Part shown: one piece after another, positions 1-6,055 of the stretch | Position numbering within the stretch: position 1 is the first letter of the stretch | How the letters are laid out: each line of letters opens with the position of its first letter | Notes under the pieces: generated by a model | Database searches by the model: none | Told to the model about the DNA's origin: nothing | Seen by the model: the letters and a program-made list of their open reading frames with translations, nothing else | Origin: an uncultured Porphyromonas sp. | GTDB taxonomy: Bacteria; Bacteroidota; Bacteroidia; Bacteroidales; Porphyromonadaceae | Direction: 5' to 3' | Assembly: GCA_902465775.1 (NCBI GenBank) | Contig: CABQOJ010000049.1 | Location: 1-7,989, forward strand | DNA: 7,989 nucleotides | Program-made: the position numbers and the translations under genes

Positions 1-1942
1 TGTCATCTTCGTTGAGATAGACATCGATCGAGCTTACTTTGCCCCCATCTTTACTCTCCGTGGCAGTCAAGTTAAAGATATTGTTTTCTTTGTCTCGAGC
101 GTATGCGAAGTAGATATAACTCAATCCCCAAGCCTTCATCTTGTAGGAGATATAGTAGTTCTCGTTATAGAGCGACTCGTAATCATAGCCCAAAAGACCA
201 GTAAGGTCGTCCAGAACAAATGGATAGTAACTTCGGATCATCTGGTAAGAGATGGTACCGTGTGCTATCTCTGGGATGAAGTAGACACCTGACAATGGGT
301 TAAAGGTCGCAGTAATTCGATAGTCGGCAAGGTTAGCTCCTCTAACGAATTCAAGAGTTTCTTTGATTGTCTTCTTAATTCCCGAAGAGGTGCCTTGAAA
401 TCTTGTTCCAAGGAAATTGCCCCACTCGGTCTTGTCTACCTCACTCTTTGAAACGAATTCGATCCAGTCCTCAAGCTGCTTGTCGCTTGGATCTGGAGTA
501 AGAGAGAGCTGATCTATGAGTCCTTTCTCATCAAGATGCACTGTCAAGACAAAGGAGCGGTCATAAAAGGTTACTCTATACTCTCTCTTTACTGGATCAA
601 TGCAAGCTTTTTGGAGGTCGTTCATCAAATCATCTGGACGCTGATTGATATACTTTGCGAAGGACTGTATACCGAATGCCGCAGATGTCGGCTCATAGTT
701 ACCAATCTTCTCTTGGGGGCATGGGATAAGTGTGGGACTCTTCCTGAAGGCTGTTGCAAGTAGTGAGACATCGGTTCCGTCGCCTAGTTGTCCACCCTTA
801 TTTCTACCCCAAGCATACATCTCTCCGTCTGTTGTAATTACGATGACGTAAGCCTCTCCTGCAGTAATCTTTTTATACTTCTTGCCCTCTGGTAGTAGGG
901 GGGTAATAGGAGTGGATGTCCATGGAATATTCTCATAAGAGCCTTGATAGATGACCCCCTTGTCGTCACCGAGGAATCCATCTTCATTGATGCCCCAGAT
1001 CTTAATCTGATTCATTTCGCCATTGAGTCCATATCCTACTACAGCTCCATTGCCATAACCCTCAATTGTCACTAGAGAAGCGCCAATGTTGAGCTTGGTC
1101 AAACCCTCTATAGTCTCTGCAGCATCTGGGTCTTCTTCTCCAAAGAGGAAGTTACCATTATTACTACCACATCCCCAGACCGATCCGTCGCGCTTGAATG
1201 CGTAAGTACGACGCGATAAGATGACTACATCCCTCCAGTCGCTATCTGTACCTATCTGTGTAGGTGTTTTGATGATTTTGGGAGAGCCTTTTGGTAGTCC
1301 TAAGTTTTTATTGAAGTTGCTTCCCCAGGCCCATAGTGTGCCATCCTTCTTAAGTCCGATAGCATTGTTTTCGCCTGAGACCACTTTTACCCAATCATTG
1401 TCTGTGCCGATTTGTGTTGGGACTATTACAACTTTGTTTGAGACAATCAGTTGCTTGTAGGAGTTGTCTCCCCAGCCCCATAGAGTGCCGTCTTTCTTTA
1501 TGGCAAAGCCATTATTACCCCAAAAGTGAGACGAAGCGACATAAGTCCAGTCGCTATCTGTACCAATTTGGGTGAGTACACGATTCTTCTTGCCATCTCC
1601 TACGCCAGAGACGCCCTTAGAGGCTGCTCCTACAGTCCACAGAGTGCCATTACTCTTGAGGAAAAAGCTCGTTCCTCTGGAGCCTGCCATCATAATCCAG
1701 TCATGATCCTCACTCATAGAGCGCCACTCAGACGATCGATCAGTAGTTGTCGTATAGCCGAGCTGATCTTCATCGTTCCAACCGCAGGACCAAAGCGTAC
1801 CATCACTTCTTATTGCATAGCTAGTAGCATCTGCAGAGTAGACATCTCGCCATACATACTGCGCCAGCGAGATCCATACTGAGCATAGCAGTACAACACC
1901 CAGTAAGGATGCTTTTACGAAGTATTTACTTTTCATCTTCAT
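1..1942 (-). CDS. Exported RCC1-repeat beta-propeller protein, C-terminus beyond window
   Basis: The frame stays open from the ATG at 1942 to the window edge, giving 647 residues and no stop. The N-terminus (MKMKSKYFVK, then a hydrophobic run to about residue 27) reads as a signal peptide with a likely cut after SLA, so the protein should be exported. Residues 47-389 carry seven copies of a DGTLWxWGxNxxxQLG-like motif at about 47, 98, 151, 200, 252, 311 and 372. They alternate with a QIGTDSDWxxV-like strand. A spacing near 50 residues is typical of RCC1/BLIP-II propellers, and seven copies fit one closed seven-bladed ring. Such propellers usually bind proteins; the ligand here is unknown. Residues 420-647 match no family I recognise. 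They are rich in Tyr, Asp and Lys and may be an adhesion or substrate domain. A type IX secretion sorting domain could lie in the unseen C-terminus. The gene looks more AT-rich than the plus-strand genes. A second ATG at codon 3 is an alternative start. Confidence 0.85.
   Translation of the reverse strand, partial: MKMKSKYFVKASLLGVVLLCSVWISLAQYVWRDVYSADATSYAIRSDGTLWSCGWNDEDQLGYTTTTDRSSEWRSMSEDHDWIMMAGSRGTSFFLKSNGTLWTVGAASKGVSGVGDGKKNRVLTQIGTDSDWTYVASSHFWGNNGFAIKKDGTLWGWGDNSYKQLIVSNKVVIVPTQIGTDNDWVKVVSGENNAIGLKKDGTLWAWGSNFNKNLGLPKGSPKIIKTPTQIGTDSDWRDVVILSRRTYAFKRDGSVWGCGSNNGNFLFGEEDPDAAETIEGLTKLNIGASLVTIEGYGNGAVVGYGLNGEMNQIKIWGINEDGFLGDDKGVIYQGSYENIPWTSTPITPLLPEGKKYKKITAGEAYVIVITTDGEMYAWGRNKGGQLGDGTDVSLLATAFRKSPTLIPCPQEKIGNYEPTSAAFGIQSFAKYINQRPDDLMNDLQKACIDPVKREYRVTFYDRSFVLTVHLDEKGLIDQLSLTPDPSDKQLEDWIEFVSKSEVDKTEWGNFLGTRFQGTSSGIKKTIKETLEFVRGANLADYRITATFNPLSGVYFIPEIAHGTISYQMIRSYYPFVLDDLTGLLGYDYESLYNENYYISYKMKAWGLSYIYFAYARDKENNIFNLTATESKDGGKVSSIDVYLNEDD
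776..1804 (-). repeat. Seven RCC1-type blade repeats within the exported propeller gene
   Basis: Seven degenerate coding repeats of about 150 bp encode residues 47-389 of the propeller protein. The best conserved cores are DGTLWGWGDN, DGTLWAWGSN, DGSVWGCGSN and DGEMYAWGRN. Copies two and six are the most diverged (NGTLWTVG and IKIWGINEDGFLG). Two blades also share an exact 19-bp DNA match (1234-1252 and 1546-1564), 312 bp apart, which is two repeat lengths. Confidence 0.8.
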
Positions 1943-2065
1943 AGTATATTAGTTGAGTTAGTTATAGATGCTAAAAAGAGGAGGAGCGTGCTTATGTTGT
2001 TTGCAAGCGAGTAGTCGATTTTGGTAAAGAGCCTCCTAAAGCGTATCTAGATGGGCTTACGATGA

Positions 2066-2101
2066 CAAATATATGTAATATCCACCCATCTTCCTAACAA
2101 T
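2066..2101 (-). promoter_or_regulatory. Putative Bacteroidota-type promoter of the propeller gene
   Basis: On the minus strand TATATTTG (2073-2066) matches the Bacteroidota -7 consensus TAnnTTTG exactly. An ATTG at 2101-2098 could be the -33 element, but the 24-nt gap is longer than the usual 19-21 nt. Transcription would begin near 2060 and leave a leader of about 115 nt. Confidence 0.5.
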
Positions 2102-2183
2102 TAGCGTAGTTTAACTCTTGTCGAATTTGTTGTTGATTATTTTCATCGCCTGTAAGGACACGGAAAGTACTCATGGGGAGAAT

Positions 2184-2336
2184 GACGATACTCCACGGAG
2201 GTAATGAGAAATTCTTCGGAACTTTGATTTCATTCTTCCGAAGTTTCATTTCATTCTTCCGAAGAGATTTTTCAAACGTCGGAGGAAATGAGAGATTTGC
2301 ACCTAGGAATTCGCGATTTCCTCCGTGGGGATCGTC
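2184..2336. repeat. Structured intergenic element bounded by imperfect inverted repeats
   Basis: The left arm 2184-2205 starts GACGAT and contains CCACGGAGGTAAT. The right arm 2316-2336 is its near reverse complement, containing ATTTCCTCCGTGG and ending ATCGTC. The arms pair with one mismatch in the 13-bp core (perfect for the 9 bp CCACGGAGG/CCTCCGTGG) and a one-base offset before the outer 6 bp. The motif GGAGG(T/A)AATGAGA occurs twice inside in the same orientation (2198 and 2281), and a related copy lies inverted in the right arm. A near-palindrome GGAATTCGCGATTTCC lies at 2306-2321. Terminal inverted repeats around about 150 bp of non-coding DNA recall a MITE or a dispersed intergenic repeat. 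I see no target-site duplication and no transposase, and a second copy cannot be shown from this window alone. Confidence 0.6.
2206..2268. repeat. Three 21-bp tandem units inside the intergenic element
   Basis: The units are 2206-2226, 2227-2247 and 2248-2268. Units two and three share 17 identical bases (ATTTCATTCTTCCGAAG). Unit one is diverged and carries TTCTTCGGAAC where the others have TTCTTCCGAAG, so the G and C of the core are exchanged. As a result TCTTCGGAA (2213-2221) is the perfect reverse complement of TTCCGAAGA (2257-2265) and could form a 9-bp stem. A 21-bp period is close to two helical turns, so each core would face the same side of the DNA. Confidence 0.75.
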
Positions 2337-2440
2337 TCGGCAGGTGGACGTGTGGTCAGCTAGAGCGTTCGTGGCGGGGGAAAAGTCGTCTCTACGAGGT
2401 CTTTTGTAGCATGGCGTGAGGCGATCTGTGGTGGAGATTT

Positions 2441-2471
2441 TTTGCCGATTGGTGTAGATTGGGTACTTTTG
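2441..2471 (+). promoter_or_regulatory. Bacteroidota-type promoter upstream of asd
   Basis: TTTG (2441-2444), then 19 nt, then TACTTTTG (2464-2471). This fits the Bacteroidota primary sigma consensus TTTG-N19-21-TAnnTTTG in sequence and spacing. The start site would be near 2478, giving a leader of about 70 nt before the asd ATG. It could drive the whole six-gene plus-strand cluster. Confidence 0.65.
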
Positions 2472-2546
2472 CATTGGAGCTGGAGATGTCTCTCTGAGCT
2501 TACGATCGAATAGACCTTAATTCTAACTCTACAGAACGATAACAAT

Positions 2547-3563
2547 ATGAAGATAGCTATAGTAGGTGCCAGTGGTGCCGTGGGGCGTGAGTTCCTCCGT
2601 CTTTTGGAGCACCGTGATTTCCCAATTGATGAGCTGAGACTCTTTGGCTCGTCTCGCAGTGCGGGCAGTGAGATTACCTTCCGTGGTAAGGAGTACAAGA
2701 TAAAGCTCCTAGCCCAAAACGATGACTTCAAGGATATTGACATCGCCTTCGTCTCTGCTGGGGGACAGACGGCACTAGACTTCGCCAGCACGATCACGAA
2801 GCATGGCGCTCTGATGATCGACAATTCAAGTGCCTTCCGTATGGATCCCGAGGTGCCTCTGGTTGTGCCCGAGGTTAACGGTGCTGATGCGCTACACCCA
2901 GCCAAGAGGATCATCGCTAATCCGAACTGCAGCACGATCCAGATGATTGTGGCGCTGGCTCCGATCCATGCGCTGAGCCCGATAGAGCGTGTGCATGTGG
3001 CTACCTACCAAGCTGCTAGCGGTGCGGGTCACGATGCGATGCTAGAGCTGGAAGGGCAGGTGCGTGACCAAGCGATGGGCAAGCCCCTGCAGACGAAGGC
3101 TTTCGGCAATCAACTTCTATATAATCTCATTCCGCAGATAGATGTCTTTACGGACAATGACTATACGAAGGAGGAGATGAAGATGTACAATGAGACCTGC
3201 AAGATCCTGCACGACGATGAGATACGTGTCAGTGCCACCTGCGTGCGTGTCCCAGTACTGCGTGCCCACAGCGAGGCTATCTGGGTGAAGTGTGCTGAGC
3301 CACTCACGGTCGAGGCGGTGCGCGAGGCGATGTCTCATCAGAAGGGGCTACTCCTGATGGACGATCCTGCGAAGCGTAGTTACCCGATGCCCCTACACTG
3401 CTCTATGCAAGAGCCAGTCTATGTGGGACGTCTGAGAGCTGACCTTGCTGAGCCAGGCTGTGTCACCTTCTGGTGCGTGGCTGACCAGATTATGAAGGGG
3501 GCTGCGCTCAATGCCATTCAGATTGCTGAGTACCTGATCCAGGAAGGTGCTTTTGCCAAGTAA
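2547..3563 (+). CDS. asd: Aspartate-semialdehyde dehydrogenase
   Basis: This 338-residue cytoplasmic enzyme reduces aspartyl phosphate to aspartate semialdehyde with NADPH (EC 1.2.1.11). It is the branch point toward lysine and diaminopimelate, threonine and methionine. The N-terminal Rossmann motif GASGAVG is at residues 7-13 and SSRSAG, near the cofactor phosphate, at 35-40. IDNSSAFRM (91-99) and VPEVN (107-111) line the substrate site. The catalytic cysteine is Cys128 in ANPNCSTIQ, with YQAASGAG at 154-161, and His241 in [11 protein letters not shown] is the expected acid/base residue. The dimerisation region ends with [13 protein letters not shown]. Length and motifs fit a complete enzyme. 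The ATG follows an A-rich stretch (AACAAT), usual for this phylum where Shine-Dalgarno sites are rare, and a well-matched promoter lies 76 bp upstream. It is the first gene of the plus-strand cluster. Confidence 0.97.
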   Translation: MKIAIVGASGAVGREFLRLLEHRDFPIDELRLFGSSRSAGSEITFRGKEYKIKLLAQNDDFKDIDIAFVSAGGQTALDFASTITKHGALMIDNSSAFRMDPEVPLVVPEVNGADALHPAKRIIANPNCSTIQMIVALAPIHALSPIERVHVATYQAASGAGHDAMLELEGQVRDQAMGKPLQTKAFGNQLLYNLIPQIDVFTDNDYTKEEMKMYNETCKILHDDEIRVSATCVRVPVLRAHSEAIWVKCAEPLTVEAVREAMSHQKGLLLMDDPAKRSYPMPLHCSMQEPVYVGRLRADLAEPGCVTFWCVADQIMKGAALNAIQIAEYLIQEGAFAK

Positions 3564-3586
3564 AGCCTTGATCCATTAGAGTGCAT

Positions 3587-4135
3587 ATGGAGCAAACGAG
3601 CGAGAGCAATCCGCAGGAGCTAGTCGCCTTCCTCACGCTGTGCAAGGACTACTGCGCGCTCATAGAGCATGCGTCTGAGTATAGTCGTGCGGACTTTGTA
3701 AGGCGTACCTACGGCTATCTGCCAGAGATCTTTAGCTACTTATCGCAGATGCCGGCTACCTCTACGGAGGAGCTGGAGGAGTGGCTCACGGGCTACACGC
3801 AGATGATCTCGGATGAGACGGTGAGCTACTACGAGGAGCAGGTGCGTGCGCTACTGGGGGAGGAGCTGGATCTCTTCCTCCACTACCCTGTGGGTGTGAC
3901 GCAGGATGGCGAGCTACAGCCTGAGCGTCTCTCACGGCTCTTGGTACTGATCTACCGTGAGCTGGGTACGCCTTTGCTGGTGCTTAGAGAGGATGCTGGC
4001 GAGCTGCTCGTTGCGACGCTTGCGATACTGCAATACGCTTTTGACACATACCTAGGCGATGCGCTCCTCTCTGCCCTGCGCGTGCTGCACTATCACAAGA
4101 ATAGTGAAGCACTAGAGGAAGATACGGACTGCTGA
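3587..4135 (+). CDS. DUF5063-family protein of unknown function
   Basis: An acidic, soluble protein of 182 residues from the ATG at 3587. A GTG at 3581 in the same frame would add two residues; I prefer the ATG. There is no signal peptide or membrane segment, so it should be cytoplasmic and mostly helical. The C-terminal stretch with AFDTYLGDALLSALRVLHY resembles the DUF5063 family of Bacteroidota, whose biochemical role is not known to me. No catalytic motif is apparent. It starts 23 nt after asd and ends 38 nt before the exonuclease gene. From memory, the DUF5063-exonuclease order recurs in Bacteroidota genomes, which suggests a role tied to the exonuclease or to RNA metabolism rather than to asd. 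That link is inference. Confidence 0.75.
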   Translation: MEQTSESNPQELVAFLTLCKDYCALIEHASEYSRADFVRRTYGYLPEIFSYLSQMPATSTEELEEWLTGYTQMISDETVSYYEEQVRALLGEELDLFLHYPVGVTQDGELQPERLSRLLVLIYRELGTPLLVLREDAGELLVATLAILQYAFDTYLGDALLSALRVLHYHKNSEALEEDTDC

Positions 4136-4173
4136 GCCACAGGAAGCATACATTATATAAAGAGTAAACAATC

Positions 4174-4794
4174 GTGCTGTCATCAATTACTAAAGAGGAG
4201 ATAGGCAAACTAGCCAAAGCGACCTTCACAGGTGAAATCGTTGTCGTGGACTCGCTCCCGCAAGTGGAGCCTGCCGTAGCAGCTCTAGAACAGTGTGCTA
4301 TAATCGGTATGGACACAGAGTCTAAGCCTGTTTTTAAGAAGTATGAGCGTCAGTCGGTAGCGCTTATTCAGCTGTCGAGCGAGAGTTGCTGCTACCTCTT
4401 TAGGATTAACAAGATAGGCATCCCGCCACGCCTGCAGGGACTACTGGAGCGTGAGGATATACTCAAGGTGGGACTAGACCTTTGCGGGGATCGGAGACAG
4501 CTGAGGAGGTTTTCAAAAGAGCTACAGCCACAAGGCTTCGTAGACCTGCAACGTCTCACACCTGCCTACGGTATCCATGACTTGGGTCTGCAAAAGATCT
4601 ATGCGATACTCTTCGGGGAGAAGATTAGCAAGCGTGCTCAGCTAAGCAACTGGGAGGCGGCTACGCTAACGCCTGCACAGCAAAGCTACGCTGCACTAGA
4701 CGCGTACGCTTGCCTCCGCATCTACCATCGTCTCGAGTCGGAGCCAATGCCACTACTGCACCACTTCGGGCTCTGCCCTGAGCAACCATCCTAG
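4174..4794 (+). CDS. Single-domain DEDDy 3'-5' exonuclease (RNase D/WRN type)
   Basis: A 206-residue protein that is almost entirely an exonuclease domain. Motif I is GMDTES, with Asp47 and Glu49. Motif II lies in VGLDLCGDRRQL, with Asp106 the best candidate (Asp102 possible). Motif III is SYAALDAY, with Tyr172 and Asp176 spaced as in the DEDDy subfamily. All expected metal-binding acids are therefore present and the enzyme should be active with two divalent metals. It lacks the HRDC domains of classical RNase D, as is common for the short Bacteroidota form. The substrate is not shown by the sequence: RNA 3' ends (tRNA or rRNA trimming) or DNA are both possible. The start is a GTG at 4174 (protein MLSSITKEEI); I see no ATG giving a better N-terminus, and an A-rich leader precedes it. 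It follows DUF5063 by 38 nt and precedes an rRNA methyltransferase by 37 nt, which favours an RNA-related role. Confidence 0.88.
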   Translation: MLSSITKEEIGKLAKATFTGEIVVVDSLPQVEPAVAALEQCAIIGMDTESKPVFKKYERQSVALIQLSSESCCYLFRINKIGIPPRLQGLLEREDILKVGLDLCGDRRQLRRFSKELQPQGFVDLQRLTPAYGIHDLGLQKIYAILFGEKISKRAQLSNWEAATLTPAQQSYAALDAYACLRIYHRLESEPMPLLHHFGLCPEQPS

Positions 4795-4831
4795 GACTTT
4801 ACCACAAGAGCTACAACCTACCATCACTCCT

Positions 4832-6052
4832 ATGTATCAGTTATACCTCAAGCCTCACCGTGAGGAGCCTCTCCTCAGACACCATCCATGGGTCTTTTCG
4901 GGCGCACTGCAGCGCAGTAAGGTGAGCATACCGCTAGGTGCGACAGTGACTATCCTTAACCATGATGGCTCTCAGCGACTGGGTCAAGGCGTTTACGAGG
5001 GCGGTACGATAGCTGTCCGTATGCTAACCTTTGGCGAGGAGGAGATAGGGGAGTGGCGAGCCTTTTTTACCACACGTCTGAGCCAAGCACTGCAGCTTCG
5101 CAAGACGCTCCTCCAGAGTCAAGACGGGCGACCGACAAACTGCTGGCGCCTATGCTATGGCGAGAGCGACTTCATACCAGGGCTGGTCATCGACATCTAC
5201 CGAGAGGTGGCTGTGATACAGATACATGCGCTGAGTCTCTATCCGCTACGTCAGTTGATCGCTGAGGTGCTGTGCGAGCTACCCGAGCTAGGCGTGCACT
5301 ACGTCTACGACAAGTCTGTCGAGACGCTCCCAGCGCAGACACCTAGCGACTGGATTATGCCAAATGGCTACCTAGGCAAGGCACCTTTGGCAGAGTATGA
5401 TCGGACGGTGCAGGAGTCCGGCTACAGCTTCCTGCCAGACTGGGAGCGGGGACAGAAGACTGGCTTCTTCGTAGACCAGCGTGACAACCGACATCTTGTT
5501 GAGTCGTACGCTCGGGGGCGTAATGTCCTCAACATCTGCTGCTACTCGGGGGGCTTCTCTGTCTATGCTCTCGGAGGGGGTGCCCAGCGCGTCGTCTCGA
5601 TAGACAGCTCTGCACGAGCTATCTCACTTTGCGAGGAGAGTGTGGCGATCAATTTCTCTTCAGACCCAGAGACGCAGCAGAGGCACGAGGCGGTCGTGGC
5701 TGATGCTTTCGACTATCTCTCTGCGATCGAGCCAGGAGCCTACGACCTGATCGTCTTAGATCCACCAGCTTTTGTCAAGCAGCGCAACCATAAGCAGCAA
5801 GGTCTGGGAGGGTACCGCCGATTGAACGAATCAGCCCTTAGAGCGATCGCCCATGGTGGACTGCTCTTCACCTTTAGCTGTTCGCAGGCCGTCACGATGG
5901 AGGAGTTTACCCTAGCGGTGATGACGGCCGCCACGCTTGCGGGACGAGAGGTGCGTATTCTCAAGCGTTTGGGGCAAAGTCCCTGTCATCCGATCAACAT
6001 CTTTTACCCAGAGGGGGAGTATCTCAAGGGATTGCTCCTCTACGTCTCTTGA
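4832..6052 (+). CDS. rlmI: Class I SAM-dependent 23S rRNA (cytosine) methyltransferase, RlmI type
   Basis: This 406-residue protein has the two-part architecture of the RlmI family (COG1092). An N-terminal PUA domain (about 1-75; LKPHREEPLLRHHPWVFSGAL) binds RNA. It is followed by a linker domain and a Rossmann methyltransferase domain (about 195-406). The family signature GQKTGFFVDQRDNR spans 207-220. SAM motif I is VLNICCYSGGFSVYA (232-246), followed by the acidic end of strand two at VVSIDSS. Motif IV is LDPPAF (309-314) and motif VI is SCS (349-351), whose Cys350 is the likely catalytic nucleophile for 5-methylcytosine formation. E. coli RlmI makes m5C1962 in 23S rRNA; the same target is likely here but not proven. 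The length is close to the E. coli enzyme. The stop lies 3 nt before the next gene, so the two are almost surely cotranscribed. Confidence 0.9.
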   Translation: MYQLYLKPHREEPLLRHHPWVFSGALQRSKVSIPLGATVTILNHDGSQRLGQGVYEGGTIAVRMLTFGEEEIGEWRAFFTTRLSQALQLRKTLLQSQDGRPTNCWRLCYGESDFIPGLVIDIYREVAVIQIHALSLYPLRQLIAEVLCELPELGVHYVYDKSVETLPAQTPSDWIMPNGYLGKAPLAEYDRTVQESGYSFLPDWERGQKTGFFVDQRDNRHLVESYARGRNVLNICCYSGGFSVYALGGGAQRVVSIDSSARAISLCEESVAINFSSDPETQQRHEAVVADAFDYLSAIEPGAYDLIVLDPPAFVKQRNHKQQGLGGYRRLNESALRAIAHGGLLFTFSCSQAVTMEEFTLAVMTAATLAGREVRILKRLGQSPCHPINIFYPEGEYLKGLLLYVS

Positions 6053-6055
6053 TCC

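Larger units (their letters stand above)
1943..2546. other. Divergent intergenic region between the propeller gene and asd
   Basis: This 604-bp spacer separates two genes that point away from each other. It contains a promoter-like site for the propeller gene (2066-2101), a nested structured repeat (2184-2336) and a promoter-like site for asd (2441-2471). Long open frames cross it on both strands, including 126 codons on the minus strand (2094-2474). They run through the repeat, and the minus-strand one overlaps both promoter-like sites, so I treat them as non-coding. I see nothing definite in 2102-2183 or 2337-2440. The leader of the propeller gene (1943-2060) has no clear Shine-Dalgarno sequence. 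Confidence 0.6.

Noticed and set aside
536..1882. Three plus-strand open frames (536-763, 1221-1460, 1526-1882) opposite the propeller gene
   Set aside because: The minus-strand frame is continuous with clear RCC1 motifs and a signal peptide. These frames are its antisense shadows.
2094..2174. Possible 26-residue peptide starting MSTFRVLTGDENN on the minus strand
   Set aside because: It is short, ends inside the putative -33 element of the propeller gene and has no supporting promoter. It could be a relic but cannot be supported.
2173..2409. Open frame of 78 codons on the plus strand through the same repeat
   Set aside because: It is the repeat read on the other strand (FRSFISFFRR), with no promoter or plausible domain.
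2094..2474. Open frame of 126 codons on the minus strand across the intergenic repeat
   Set aside because: It starts inside the asd promoter-like site and overlaps the propeller-gene promoter. Its heptad-like middle (SLRKNEM, KLRKNEI) is only the 21-bp DNA repeat read in frame, and the composition does not look protein-like.
2472..2546. Possible riboswitch or attenuator in the asd leader
   Set aside because: About 70 nt with only weak short pairings, no T-run and no leader peptide. A lysine riboswitch would need far more sequence.
2360..2935. Minus-strand open frame of 191 codons antisense to the start of asd
   Set aside because: It overlaps the asd promoter and the conserved N-terminal half of a well-supported gene, with no recognisable motif.
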